Shown here: positions 1 through 7,403 of the stretch, piece after piece
How positions within the stretch are numbered: position 1 is the first letter of the stretch
How the letters are laid out: the number at the start of each line of letters is the position of its first letter
Source of the DNA: Clostridia bacterium
GTDB taxonomy: Bacteria; Bacillota; Clostridia; Peptostreptococcales; Anaerovoracaceae
NCBI GenBank assembly: GCA_900754805.1
Contig: CAAEEE010000239.1
Coordinates: forward strand, 1-13,961
Direction: 5' to 3'
DNA length: 13,961 bases
Program-made: the position numbers and the translations under genes
Notes under the pieces: model-generated
Told to the model about the DNA's origin: nothing
What the model saw: only the letters and a program-made list of their open reading frames with translations
The model's database searches: none

Positions 1-17
1 ATAAAGAAAAGAAGTCT

Positions 18-47
18 GAGAACCCCGGCAAAAGCCGGGGTTCTTTC
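18..47 (+). terminator. Intrinsic terminator of an upstream gene
   Basis: A perfect 10-bp GC-rich stem (20-29 pairing with 34-43) closes on an AAAA tetraloop and is followed by TTCTTTCC. A purine-rich A tract lies on the 5' side, so it could also work from the other strand. It most likely ends a plus-strand gene lying left of the window, since the next plus-strand gene begins only at 135. The T-run is interrupted by C, so efficiency is uncertain. Confidence 0.75.
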
Positions 48-134
48 CTAATGTCCTTATATTTTAGCCCTGATTCAGTCATACTAATTCTTGGACACCT
101 CTTGAAAAGATAAGATGCAAGGAGTATAGGATTT

Positions 135-1160
135 ATGGAAATGAGCACTGTTTTTTTAGACTTCGGAAGCGCACTGCTTTCCCTTGTGAGGGCAATACTA
201 AAACTGATACTTCCTTTGCTTATCGGTCTTATCTTAGCTTATCTGTTAAACGGGCCTGTAACGTGGCTTGAAAAGAAAATTAAAAGCCGCATGATAGCGA
301 TTCTGCTTACTTATATCGCGGTAGGAGCAGCACTTATCGCCCTTATTTACGGCTTTATCATCCTGATTGTCGGTGCGCTGCCAAAGGGCGGTCCTGCAGA
401 AACTTTGGCATTCATCGAAAATTATTATACCAATGCGGTTCATTCCGTTTACGATTTTCTCGGGAAATATATGCCTTCTGCCTCCGATAATACCCAAAAG
501 CTCCTCAGAAGTCTCCAAAATCGCTTCTATGAGCTTTTTTCTCCAGCCTCTGTGCTTGCAGCCGCCTATTCGCTGATTGGAGGCTTTATCAGTCTGTTCG
601 TCGGTATCGTTGCCTCTGTCTATCTCCTAAAAGACAAGGAATTTTTCATAGGTCTCTGGGAAAAGTTCCTCTGTCTGACCATAAAGCAAAGAATGCATGG
701 CCTTATCTGCGAAGTTATGCAGGATATCAACAAGGTCTTGTCAACCTTCATAAGAGGCGCGATTCTCGACAGCCTCTGCGTGGCTTTCCTTTCCTCGCTT
801 GCGCTCAGCATCTTGAAAATCGAATATAGCGTCATCATCGGCATTATTGCCGGAATTTTAAATATTATCCCTTATTTCGGACCTTTTTTCGGTATGATTC
901 CTGCCTTCCTTGTTGCCGCCTTCTCAAAAGGTCTTTTTTACGGAATTGCCGCCGCCTTTGCCCTCTTTCTCGTCCAGCAGATTGACTCCAACTATATCTA
1001 CCCTAAGCTTGTCGGTGAAGCGACAGGCATTCATCCGCTCTTCGTACTGCTGTCCGTAAGTATTTTCGGCAGTTTTTGGGGAATCGTCGGCATGCTGCTT
1101 GCGGTTCCCGCTGCCGGAATCGTCCAAATTCTCATCACACGCCTCGCCTATGCGAAATAA
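135..1160 (+). CDS. AI-2E family transporter / PerM-like permease
   Basis: This 341-residue polytopic inner-membrane protein belongs to the AI-2E exporter (PerM/YdiK, formerly UPF0118) family. Hydrophobic segments lie near residues 18-39, 52-80, 138-165, 205-227, 231-262, 265-283 and 300-335, with a soluble loop at about 85-135 between the second and third, as is typical. The family's conserved C-terminal half is clear: NIIPYFGP (243-250), the QQIDSNYIYPKLVG stretch (281-294) and a glycine-rich final helix pair. Length matches the family (about 330-370). The ATG at 135 is preceded by GGAG at 121-124, ten bases upstream; an in-frame ATG at 141 is possible but spaced worse. Members have been linked to autoinducer-2 or metabolite export and to ion antiport, so the substrate here is unknown. 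It stands alone and converges on the arc operon, which suggests no functional link. Confidence 0.88.
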   Translation: MEMSTVFLDFGSALLSLVRAILKLILPLLIGLILAYLLNGPVTWLEKKIKSRMIAILLTYIAVGAALIALIYGFIILIVGALPKGGPAETLAFIENYYTNAVHSVYDFLGKYMPSASDNTQKLLRSLQNRFYELFSPASVLAAAYSLIGGFISLFVGIVASVYLLKDKEFFIGLWEKFLCLTIKQRMHGLICEVMQDINKVLSTFIRGAILDSLCVAFLSSLALSILKIEYSVIIGIIAGILNIIPYFGPFFGMIPAFLVAAFSKGLFYGIAAAFALFLVQQIDSNYIYPKLVGEATGIHPLFVLLSVSIFGSFWGIVGMLLAVPAAGIVQILITRLAYAK

Positions 1161-1162
1161 AG

Positions 1163-1201
1163 AAAAATCGGCATCGACCTCTCCGGTCGCCGCCGATTTT
1201 T
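1163..1201. terminator. Bidirectional terminator between the permease gene and arcC
   Basis: A long imperfect hairpin has a perfect outer stem of ten pairs (1163-1172, AAAAATCGGC, with 1192-1201) and an inner stem CGACC/GGTCG (1175-1179 with 1185-1189). Its A-tract on one side and T-tract on the other give each strand a U-run. It lies 2 bases after the permease stop and 16 bases beyond the arcC stop, so it can end both convergent transcripts. Confidence 0.85.
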
Positions 1202-1217
1202 CAAAAGTTGTATATTG

Positions 1218-2162
1218 TTATGCAAATGTGATTACTGTACCTGTTTTGCCTTCCAAAGCATCGATCGCTTTCGCAAGCGAAGTGATGATAGCCTTCTTAT
1301 CAGGGTTTGCCTGAACAAACTTCATGCAGGCTTTTACCTTTGGAAGCATGGAGCCCGGTGCAAACTGTCCCTCTTCACAATATTTTTCAGCTTCAGCATA
1401 AGTCATGTGTGACAGGTTTTCCTGGTTCGGCTTATTGAAGTTGATCGCAACCTTTTCTACCTCCGTGAGAATCATCAGAGCGTCCGCTTCGATGTTTTCT
1501 GCGAGAAGTTCTGCCGCGAAGTCTTTATCAATAACTGCAGCAACACCTTCAAGATCGCCGTCTTCCTTGCGAACTACAGGGATTCCGCCGCCTCCGCAAG
1601 TGATTACGATTGTAGAATCGAATAATCTCTTAACAGAATCAAGTTCAACGATTTCAGTCGGGATTGGAGAAGCAACAACTCTTCTCCAGCCGCGTCCTGC
1701 GTCTTCTTTCACGGTATATCCTTTTTCTTCTACGAGAGCTTTCGCTTCTTCTTCCGAATAGAAAGGTCCGATCGGCTTTGTAGGATTCTTAAATCCCGGA
1801 TCGTCCGCGTCAACAACCATCTGTGTGAGAACTGTTGCTACCGGAATGTCTTTGCCACGCTTCTTAAGAGCGAACTTCAGAGCCTGCTGAAGGTGGTATC
1901 CGATATATCCCTGGGACATAGCTCCGCATACGTCGAACGGCATAGCCGGAGTTACGTTCTTTGCTGTTTCGGAAGCAAGAAGGATTCTTCCTACCTGTGG
2001 TCCGTTTCCGTGAACAACCGCTACTTCGTATCCTTTTTCGGATAAGTCAGCAATTCTTTCACAAGTTTCTTTTACTACTGCCAATTGAGCCTCAGCGGTG
2101 GGATCTGCCTTGCCTGACTGCAGGGCATTGCCGCCGAGAGCAACAACAATTTTTTCTGCCAT
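1218..2162 (-). CDS. arcC: Carbamate kinase (arginine deiminase pathway)
   Basis: ArcC catalyses the last step of the arginine deiminase pathway in the cytoplasm: carbamoyl phosphate plus ADP gives ATP, ammonia and CO2. The 314-residue protein is full length and shows the amino-acid kinase fold signatures: ALGGNAL at residues 8-14, HGNGPQVG at 51-58, KPIGPFY at 129-135 with the conserved lysine, CGGGGIPV at 189-196, VIDKD at 210-214, and the PGSMLPKVKA nucleotide-site segment at 269-278. The start is supported by AAGGAG at 2171-2176, eight bases upstream. Only 24 bases separate it from arcA, so it is the last gene of an arcB-arcA-arcC transcript that ends at the bidirectional terminator. The family also includes carbamate kinases of purine or agmatine catabolism, but the context settles the role. 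Confidence 0.96.
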   Translation of the reverse strand: MAEKIVVALGGNALQSGKADPTAEAQLAVVKETCERIADLSEKGYEVAVVHGNGPQVGRILLASETAKNVTPAMPFDVCGAMSQGYIGYHLQQALKFALKKRGKDIPVATVLTQMVVDADDPGFKNPTKPIGPFYSEEEAKALVEEKGYTVKEDAGRGWRRVVASPIPTEIVELDSVKRLFDSTIVITCGGGGIPVVRKEDGDLEGVAAVIDKDFAAELLAENIEADALMILTEVEKVAINFNKPNQENLSHMTYAEAEKYCEEGQFAPGSMLPKVKACMKFVQANPDKKAIITSLAKAIDALEGKTGTVITFA

Positions 2163-2186
2163 TTCGTTTTCTCCTTAAATATACAA

Positions 2187-3407
2187 TTATAAATCGTCTC
2201 TGTTAACAGGGCAGGACATGCAGCGAGGGCCGCCTCTGCCTCTGGAAAGTTCCGCGGACGGAACTGTAAGAACCTTGATGCCCTTCTGGTCGAGAAGTTC
2301 ATTGGTTACATAGTTTCTTTCGTAAGTTACAACCGTTCCCGGTGCTATGCACAGAGTGTTGGAACCGTCGTTCCACTGTTCACGCTGAGCTGCCAGAAGA
2401 TCTCCGCCGCCGCAGCGAATAAGGTCAACTGCAGGAACCTTGAGTTCGAGTGCCAAAATCTTGTGAAGCTCATCCTTGAGTGCGTTGAACTTCAGCTCAT
2501 CCTTAGCGTCCATCGTGATTTCGTAAACGCCAAGCGGCCCTTCGATTTCCGGATGGATTGTGAACTTATCATAGTCAACCATCGTGAATACCGTATCAAG
2601 ATGCATGAATGCTCTCGACTTCGGAATATCGAACGCCAAAACCTTCTTGAAAGAACCTTCGCGCAGGATATTTCTCGCGAAGTGTTCCAGCCCTGAAATC
2701 GTCGTTCTCTGTGATAATCCAACCGCCACGATGTCTTTGGAAAGCACCAGTACGTCGCCGCCTTCGATGGAGTATGTGTCCGTCAGGTCGTACCACTGCT
2801 TGTTATCTTCCGTAGCGAAATCTCTGTTATATTTATAAATATATCTTAAAATCAAAGCTTCTCTTCTTCTCGCATCGGTATGCATGTGGTGGATATTGAT
2901 TCCATTTCCTACGCATGCGCCCGGGTCACGAGTGAAGTAAAGGTTTGGCATCGGATCAGAAACGAACGGATAATCGTCGTCAACCAAGTCCATTAAGGAT
3001 GTCGCATCCTTTGTTTTAACTTCTTCTCTCTTAATGCCGGCAATTACCTTGCTGACCATTTCCGCAGGTGACATATCGAGCAGATAGCTGGTCATAGCGC
3101 TTCTGAGACCCTTTGAATTGATTTTGCTCAGATTCAGGAATTCGTTCACGAACTGAATCTGAATTTCAGGGTTTGCCATCGCTTTCGCAGCTTCGCTCAC
3201 ATAGTAAACTACTTCAACGCCGTTGTCTCTGAGAACCTGAGCGAATTTGTCATGTTCTTCCTGTGCGATCTTCAAATAAGGAATATCGTCAAACAGTAAT
3301 CTTTCGATTGTAGCCGGAGTAAGCGCTTCGAGCTCCAATCCCGGTCTGTGAAGTAAAACTTTGTTTAATTTTCCGATTTCGGAAAAATTATGAATTCCAG
3401 GATACAT
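2187..3407 (-). CDS. arcA: Arginine deiminase
   Basis: ArcA hydrolyses L-arginine to L-citrulline and ammonia, the committed step of the pathway. Using the MYPGIHNFSE start, it is 406 residues, normal for the family. Catalytic positions known from the Pseudomonas enzyme can be matched: Asp161 in FTRDP (158-162), Glu215 in IEGGD (214-218), His269 and Asp271 in FMHLD (267-271), and the nucleophile Cys396 in the C-terminal GGPRCMSCP. A second cysteine (Cys399) sits three residues after the nucleophile, where many homologues have Met. The ATG at 3407 was chosen over an in-frame ATG at 3431 because AAGGAGA (3414-3420) sits six bases before it, while the longer reading adds eight non-conserved residues over that binding site. 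It lies 33 bases after arcB and 24 before arcC. Confidence 0.96.
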   Translation of the reverse strand: MYPGIHNFSEIGKLNKVLLHRPGLELEALTPATIERLLFDDIPYLKIAQEEHDKFAQVLRDNGVEVVYYVSEAAKAMANPEIQIQFVNEFLNLSKINSKGLRSAMTSYLLDMSPAEMVSKVIAGIKREEVKTKDATSLMDLVDDDYPFVSDPMPNLYFTRDPGACVGNGINIHHMHTDARRREALILRYIYKYNRDFATEDNKQWYDLTDTYSIEGGDVLVLSKDIVAVGLSQRTTISGLEHFARNILREGSFKKVLAFDIPKSRAFMHLDTVFTMVDYDKFTIHPEIEGPLGVYEITMDAKDELKFNALKDELHKILALELKVPAVDLIRCGGGDLLAAQREQWNDGSNTLCIAPGTVVTYERNYVTNELLDQKGIKVLTVPSAELSRGRGGPRCMSCPVNRDDL

Positions 3408-3440
3408 TTGGTTTCTCCTTTCAACTGCCAATGCTTTGCA

Positions 3441-4436
3441 TTAGCCAATAGTTGCAACCATTACAGCCTTGATAGTGTGCATTCTGTTTTCTGCTTCATC
3501 GAAAACTTTGGAATGTCTGGATAAGAATACTTCGTCGGTTACTTCGCGGATGTCATATCCTAATTCTTTCTGTTCTGCTGCCATTGTCGTATCGAAATCG
3601 TGGAAGGAAGGCAGGCAGTGAAGGAAGATAACATCGTTGTTTTCTGTCTTGTCGAGCATTTCCTTTGTAACTTTGAACGGAGTCAGCATTCTAACTCTTT
3701 CCGGAATCTGATCTTCTTCACCCATGGAAGCCCAGATATCAGTATAGAGAACGTCTGCACCCTTCAGGCAGGCTTCATCGGAGGATACTTCGATAACCGC
3801 TCCTGTGTATTCAGCAACTTCTCTTGCTCTCTTGATTACGTCCTGATCAATCTGGTCTGCAAGTTCCTTCGGTCCGTAAGCAACGAAGTGCATGCCCATC
3901 TTCGCGCATCCGTACATCCAAGCATAAGCCATGTTGTTTCTGATGTCTCCGCAGAATACAACCTTAACCTTGTTTAATGGCTTAGCAACATGTTCTTCGA
4001 TTGTGAGCATGTCAGCAAGAATCTGAGTCGGGTGGTCAACGTCTGTTAAACCGTTCCATACCGGTACGCCTGCGTTTGCAGCTAATTCTTCAACAACGGA
4101 CTGCTTGAATCCTCTGTATTCGATACCATCGTAGAATCTGCCGAGAACCTTAGCTGTGTCAGCGATTGTTTCCTTCTTGCCCATCTGGGAGCTCTTGCTG
4201 TCAAGGAAGGTTACGTGAGCACCTTCGTCAAGTGCCGCAACTTCGAACGCGCATCTTGTTCTTGTGGAAGTTTTTTCGAATAAAAGAACAACGTTCTTGC
4301 CCTTTAAAACTTCATTGTGAATACCTGCTCTCTTCTTAGCCTTTAAATCATGCGCTAAGTCAAGCATGTATCTGATTTCTTCCGGTGTGAAATCCATTAA
4401 TGTTAAGAAATGTCTTCCCTTTAAATTTACTGCCAT
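3441..4436 (-). CDS. arcB: Ornithine carbamoyltransferase, probably catabolic
   Basis: This enzyme interconverts citrulline plus phosphate with ornithine plus carbamoyl phosphate. In this operon it should run catabolically to feed carbamate kinase, hence arcB rather than argF; sequence alone does not separate the two types here. The 331-residue protein carries the carbamoyl-phosphate motif STRTR (57-61), HPTQ (135-138), the DIWASMGEE ornithine-binding segment (233-241) and HCLPSFHD (273-280) with the active-site cysteine 274. Length is typical for trimeric ornithine carbamoyltransferases. The start at 4436 has AAGGAGA (4444-4450) seven bases upstream. It is the first gene of the arc transcript, an order (B-A-C) that differs from the common A-B-C. 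No biosynthetic arg genes are nearby. Confidence 0.93.
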   Translation of the reverse strand: MAVNLKGRHFLTLMDFTPEEIRYMLDLAHDLKAKKRAGIHNEVLKGKNVVLLFEKTSTRTRCAFEVAALDEGAHVTFLDSKSSQMGKKETIADTAKVLGRFYDGIEYRGFKQSVVEELAANAGVPVWNGLTDVDHPTQILADMLTIEEHVAKPLNKVKVVFCGDIRNNMAYAWMYGCAKMGMHFVAYGPKELADQIDQDVIKRAREVAEYTGAVIEVSSDEACLKGADVLYTDIWASMGEEDQIPERVRMLTPFKVTKEMLDKTENNDVIFLHCLPSFHDFDTTMAAEQKELGYDIREVTDEVFLSRHSKVFDEAENRMHTIKAVMVATIG

Positions 4437-4514
4437 TTTTTTCTCTCCTTTTCGTTTTCCTTTAAAATATATGTTTTCTTTTTTTCTGTTTTCTTAATTA
4501 AAATATTACTATAC

Positions 4515-4535
4515 GGTACATTTTTTAAAAGTACC
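4515..4535. promoter_or_regulatory. Inverted repeat upstream of arcB, possible operator
   Basis: GGTAC (4515-4519) and GTACC (4531-4535) form an inverted pair separated by an AT-only 11-bp spacer, giving half-site centres 16 bp apart, about one and a half helical turns. It lies in the 107-bp gap between the MocR-like gene and arcB, about 80-100 bp before the arcB start, in an otherwise extremely AT-rich leader. There is no U-run next to it on either strand, so it is not a good terminator. I found no convincing -35/-10 pair beside it. Its role as an operator for the adjacent regulator is inference from position only. Confidence 0.3.
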
Positions 4536-4543
4536 AGTCTTCA

Positions 4544-6079
4544 TCATTTTTTGTGTGCCAGCTGTTTTTTTAATTCACTCTCGAGCGTTTCCCTCAAAAT
4601 CTCCATTCCCCGCGTGAGTCTTTTCTCTGTCTCAAAGGAATAGTTAATGCGGATATGGTCTCTTCCGCCGTTTTTCTGCGGGTAAAACACATGTCCCGGC
4701 AAAAGTGCCAGTCCTCGTTTATACGCCGCGTCGATGAAGTCCTTGCTGTCCAGACCGCTTGGAAGTGCGCACCAGATATGAACGCCGCCGCGCGGTCTTT
4801 CATAAGAAACACCCAAATCTTTCATTTCATCCAGTGCGCTGCACACAAGCTGCTGTTTCGCGCTGTAGTTTTCGCGGAAGGAATTCAGAATTCCGTAATA
4901 GCTCCCGTCGCTGAGATACTGCGCGAGGAGCTTCTGAGTAATCCAGTCCACCGCCATCATGCGCACCGAAACCAGATAGCTCAGGCTCTCGATGACTTCT
5001 TTGTCCGCCACGACGAAGGCCAGAGACAGACCCGGCACGAAGGTCAGGGAAAAAGAATAAATGTAGATCACATTATCCGCTTTGTCAAAGGCTTTCATCG
5101 GCGGCATTTTCATTCCGTCATAGACCAGTTCGGACGCCGCGTCCTCTTCCACAATAGGTATTCTGTACCGATTTGAAATTTCTATCATCTTTTTTCTGCG
5201 TTCCATGGACAAAATCGCTCCGGTCGGGTCATGAAAGCTCGAATTGACGTAAATCAGCCGTGGTTTCCGCTGCTGCGCCAAAAGTTCCACCGCCTCGCAG
5301 TTTATGCCATCCGAATCGACCGGAACCGATGCAATGTCAGCGCCTGCCAGTTCCATCGCCCGGTAAGCGTCAGGCGAAACCGGCTCTTCCATAATCACCG
5401 TATCCCCGGGCTTCACTAAAAGCATTACAACGAAATCCAGAGCCTGATTCGTTTCGCTGAGAATTTGAATTTCCTTCGTTGTTGCCTGAATTCCTTTCGT
5501 GCTTAAAAACGGAATCAGCTTCTGCCGCAGACCTTTATCGCCTTTATACGGGCTGTAAAAATACTGCGTTTTTCCCTCTTCACAGACCATCGCCGCGATT
5601 TTATCGGCAATCTTCTTTTTATCGTAAATTCCCGGGCACGCAAGCCCGCTTCCCATGGAAATTTTTTCTTTATCGCCAAAGCGCTGAAACAGGTCGTCAA
5701 AGGTCACCGCCATATCCAGATAGCGTTCGTTGATTTCTGCCTTCCAGTTGACCTTCTTGATCTTTTCCTTTTTCGGCTGCGCTTCTGCAGCGTTTGCTTT
5801 TGCTGAAGTCCCCGATGGTTTCGCCTCCGCGTACATCTGGGATGGATTCATCACGATGTAGCCCACGCCCTGCTGTGACTCGACCAGTTCTTCTGCCTTC
5901 AGCTCGCTGTACGCCTTCGACACCGTATTTCTGTGAACCGCCAAAAGCTGCGCCATCGCTCGCTCGGACGGCAGCGTGCTCCCGCCCACGAGTTCACCCG
6001 ACAAAATCTGCAGTTTCAGCTGATTTGCAATTTGTAAATAAATCGGTATTTTTGCTTCCGGGTTAATCTTAATGTTCAT
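4544..6079 (-). CDS. MocR-like GntR/aminotransferase-fold regulator lacking the PLP lysine
   Basis: This 511-residue protein has the MocR layout: an N-terminal GntR winged helix-turn-helix (about 1-76, including PIYLQIANQL and LPSERAMAQLLAVHRNTVSKAY), a flexible Ala/Lys/Glu-rich linker (about 82-110), and a fold-type I aminotransferase-like domain (about 115-500). Family landmarks persist: NQALD (211-215), PGDTVIMEEP (224-233), DPTGA (284-288) and RINYS (477-481). However, the PLP Schiff-base site reads SFSL at 342-345 instead of SFSK, codon CTG at 5045-5047. The EDDYDSE-type motif is EEDAASE (311-317), changing the aspartate and tyrosine that contact PLP in GabR. PLP binding is therefore doubtful. 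It sits directly upstream of arcB on the same strand, making arginine catabolism a plausible target. The start has only a weak AAAGAAG binding site. It follows the methyltransferase gene by 70 bp with no terminator, so the two may be cotranscribed. Confidence 0.88.
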   Translation of the reverse strand: MNIKINPEAKIPIYLQIANQLKLQILSGELVGGSTLPSERAMAQLLAVHRNTVSKAYSELKAEELVESQQGVGYIVMNPSQMYAEAKPSGTSAKANAAEAQPKKEKIKKVNWKAEINERYLDMAVTFDDLFQRFGDKEKISMGSGLACPGIYDKKKIADKIAAMVCEEGKTQYFYSPYKGDKGLRQKLIPFLSTKGIQATTKEIQILSETNQALDFVVMLLVKPGDTVIMEEPVSPDAYRAMELAGADIASVPVDSDGINCEAVELLAQQRKPRLIYVNSSFHDPTGAILSMERRKKMIEISNRYRIPIVEEDAASELVYDGMKMPPMKAFDKADNVIYIYSFSLTFVPGLSLAFVVADKEVIESLSYLVSVRMMAVDWITQKLLAQYLSDGSYYGILNSFRENYSAKQQLVCSALDEMKDLGVSYERPRGGVHIWCALPSGLDSKDFIDAAYKRGLALLPGHVFYPQKNGGRDHIRINYSFETEKRLTRGMEILRETLESELKKQLAHKK

Positions 6080-6149
6080 TGCATTCTTCTTTCATTTCTA
6101 CTGCTCTGCTGCTTCCCACGCTCTTCGGTCTTCTGCCGTTTCCCATCGT

Positions 6150-7283
6150 TTACTGCTTCGGCGGTTTTTCCCCGTGGAACTGATAGTAGCAAACTTCCAT
6201 TCTGCCGTTATAAAGCTTTCTGCGCCGGTCTGCCTGCCTTTCCAGCTTCTTTTCGATACTTTTATCCGCAGTTACCACGAAAAGCGACCATGTCGGGTTT
6301 TCGCGGAAAAATCCTCGGTAGGCCTCATAAATTTTTTCAATTCCCTGCTTGTCACCGATTCGCTCGCCGTAAGGCGGATTCGTGACGATGACGCCGCCAA
6401 GGCTTTTCGTCCGCATCGCTGTCACGTCGGCTGCCGCGAAACGGATGCAGTCTTCAACGCCCGCCGCTTCCGCGTTTGCCTTTGCCGCCTCGATGGCCGC
6501 GGGGTTGATGTCCAGCCCGAAAATCTTCGGTCTGCATTCATTGTCGATTAGCTCAAACGCCGCTTTTCTTTCTTCTTTCCAAAGTTTTCCCGGAATCGCG
6601 TCCCACTCTTCGCATACGAAGCTTCGGCTGATTCCCGGCGCGATGTTTCTTGCAATCATCGACGCCTCAATCGGAATCGTGCCTGAGCCGCAGCACGGGT
6701 CTGTCAAAATCCGGTCTTTCTTCCAGAACGAAAGCTGAAGCATTGCCGCCGCCAAAGTTTCTTTAATCGGTGCCTCCACGCTGTGCTGCCTGTAGCCGCG
6801 CTTGTGCAGCCCCGGTCCCGTCGTGTCGAGGGTCACCGTCACGCGGTCTTTTAAAAGCGTGATTTTAATATCGTACAACGCGCCGCTTTTTTGGAAGTAG
6901 TCCACGCCGTATGCCTCCTTCAACCGCTCCACAACCGCCTTTTCCGCTACCGACTGGCACGCCGGAACGCTTGAAAGCTTGGATTTTACCGAAGAACCGT
7001 TCATAATGAATTTCCCATCAATCGGAATCCACTCTTCCCAAGCAATTCCTTTGATTTGCTGAAACAAATCCTCAAACTCATATGCCATAAATTCCGCCAT
7101 CTTAATCTGCACTCTGTCCGCGCTGCGAAGCCACAGGTTCGCTCGAACGACTGCGCGTTCATCGCCGAGGAAGCTAATCTTTCCGTCCTCAGATTTCAAA
7201 ATTTTATACCCCAGATTTTCTATTTCTCTTTTCACCACAGCTTCAAGCCCGAAGGTTGCGGTTGCAATCAGTTCCAGTTTCAT
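6150..7283 (-). CDS. THUMP-domain class I RNA N-methyltransferase (RlmL N-domain/YpsC-like)
   Basis: This is a 377-residue SAM-dependent RNA methyltransferase, probably acting on 23S rRNA. An N-terminal ferredoxin-like segment (1-50) and THUMP RNA-binding domain (about 50-155) precede the Rossmann methyltransferase domain (about 165-370). The DTTGPGLHKRGYR segment (153-165) and EAPIKETLAA (170-179) are hallmarks of the RlmL/YpsC group. The SAM motif I is DPCCGSGT (195-202), the acidic motif II is GLDINP (256-261), and catalytic motif IV is NPPYGERI (302-309), of the type that methylates exocyclic amino groups such as guanine N2. Length equals B. subtilis YpsC-type single-domain proteins and lacks the second methyltransferase domain of E. 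coli RlmL. The start has AAAGAGGAA (7289-7297) just upstream. The preceding mreB terminator implies a promoter of its own in 7284-7368, though I could not pick one. Confidence 0.93.
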   Translation of the reverse strand: MKLELIATATFGLEAVVKREIENLGYKILKSEDGKISFLGDERAVVRANLWLRSADRVQIKMAEFMAYEFEDLFQQIKGIAWEEWIPIDGKFIMNGSSVKSKLSSVPACQSVAEKAVVERLKEAYGVDYFQKSGALYDIKITLLKDRVTVTLDTTGPGLHKRGYRQHSVEAPIKETLAAAMLQLSFWKKDRILTDPCCGSGTIPIEASMIARNIAPGISRSFVCEEWDAIPGKLWKEERKAAFELIDNECRPKIFGLDINPAAIEAAKANAEAAGVEDCIRFAAADVTAMRTKSLGGVIVTNPPYGERIGDKQGIEKIYEAYRGFFRENPTWSLFVVTADKSIEKKLERQADRRRKLYNGRMEVCYYQFHGEKPPKQ

Positions 7284-7368
7284 ATCGATTCCTCTTTATC
7301 TTTTCTTGTCTTTTCGTTCTTCGTTGGTTTTCCATTTTATTCTTGTTCTTCAAGCTCGCCTCATACGC

Positions 7369-7396
7369 AAAAAAAGCGTCCCGTAAACGGAACGCT
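7369..7396 (-). terminator. Intrinsic terminator of mreB
   Basis: On the minus strand a nine-pair stem with one G-U wobble (7388-7396 with 7375-7383) and a TTTA loop is followed immediately by an unbroken run of seven T (7369-7375). It starts only seven bases beyond the mreB stop codon. On the plus strand the same hairpin is followed by GACTTTTTT, but no plus-strand gene needs it. It isolates mreB from the methyltransferase gene. Confidence 0.88.
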
Positions 7397-7403
7397 GACT
7401 TTT

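Noticed and set aside
44..134. A promoter for the permease gene using TTGGAC at 92-97.
   Set aside because: The nearest -10-like sequence (TAAGAT) is only 14 bp away and other pairings are worse.
3408..3431. An in-frame upstream ATG that would extend arginine deiminase by eight residues.
   Set aside because: The extension runs through the AAGGAGA site at 3414-3420, has no site of its own, and adds residues not seen at the usual N-terminus of the family.
4515..4535. The GGTAC inverted repeat as a terminator of the MocR-like gene.
   Set aside because: The stem is only five pairs, its extension would leave a two-base loop, and no U-run adjoins it on either strand.
4655..5176. A 173-codon plus-strand open frame opposite the MocR-like gene.
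   Set aside because: It is antisense to a clear aminotransferase-like domain, has Arg/His-rich nonsense composition and lacks a start signal.
6069..6146. A 25-codon minus-strand frame overlapping the start of the MocR-like gene, resembling a leader peptide.
   Set aside because: It has no ribosome binding site, shows no family resemblance, and its bases are explained by the intergenic spacer and the regulator's start.
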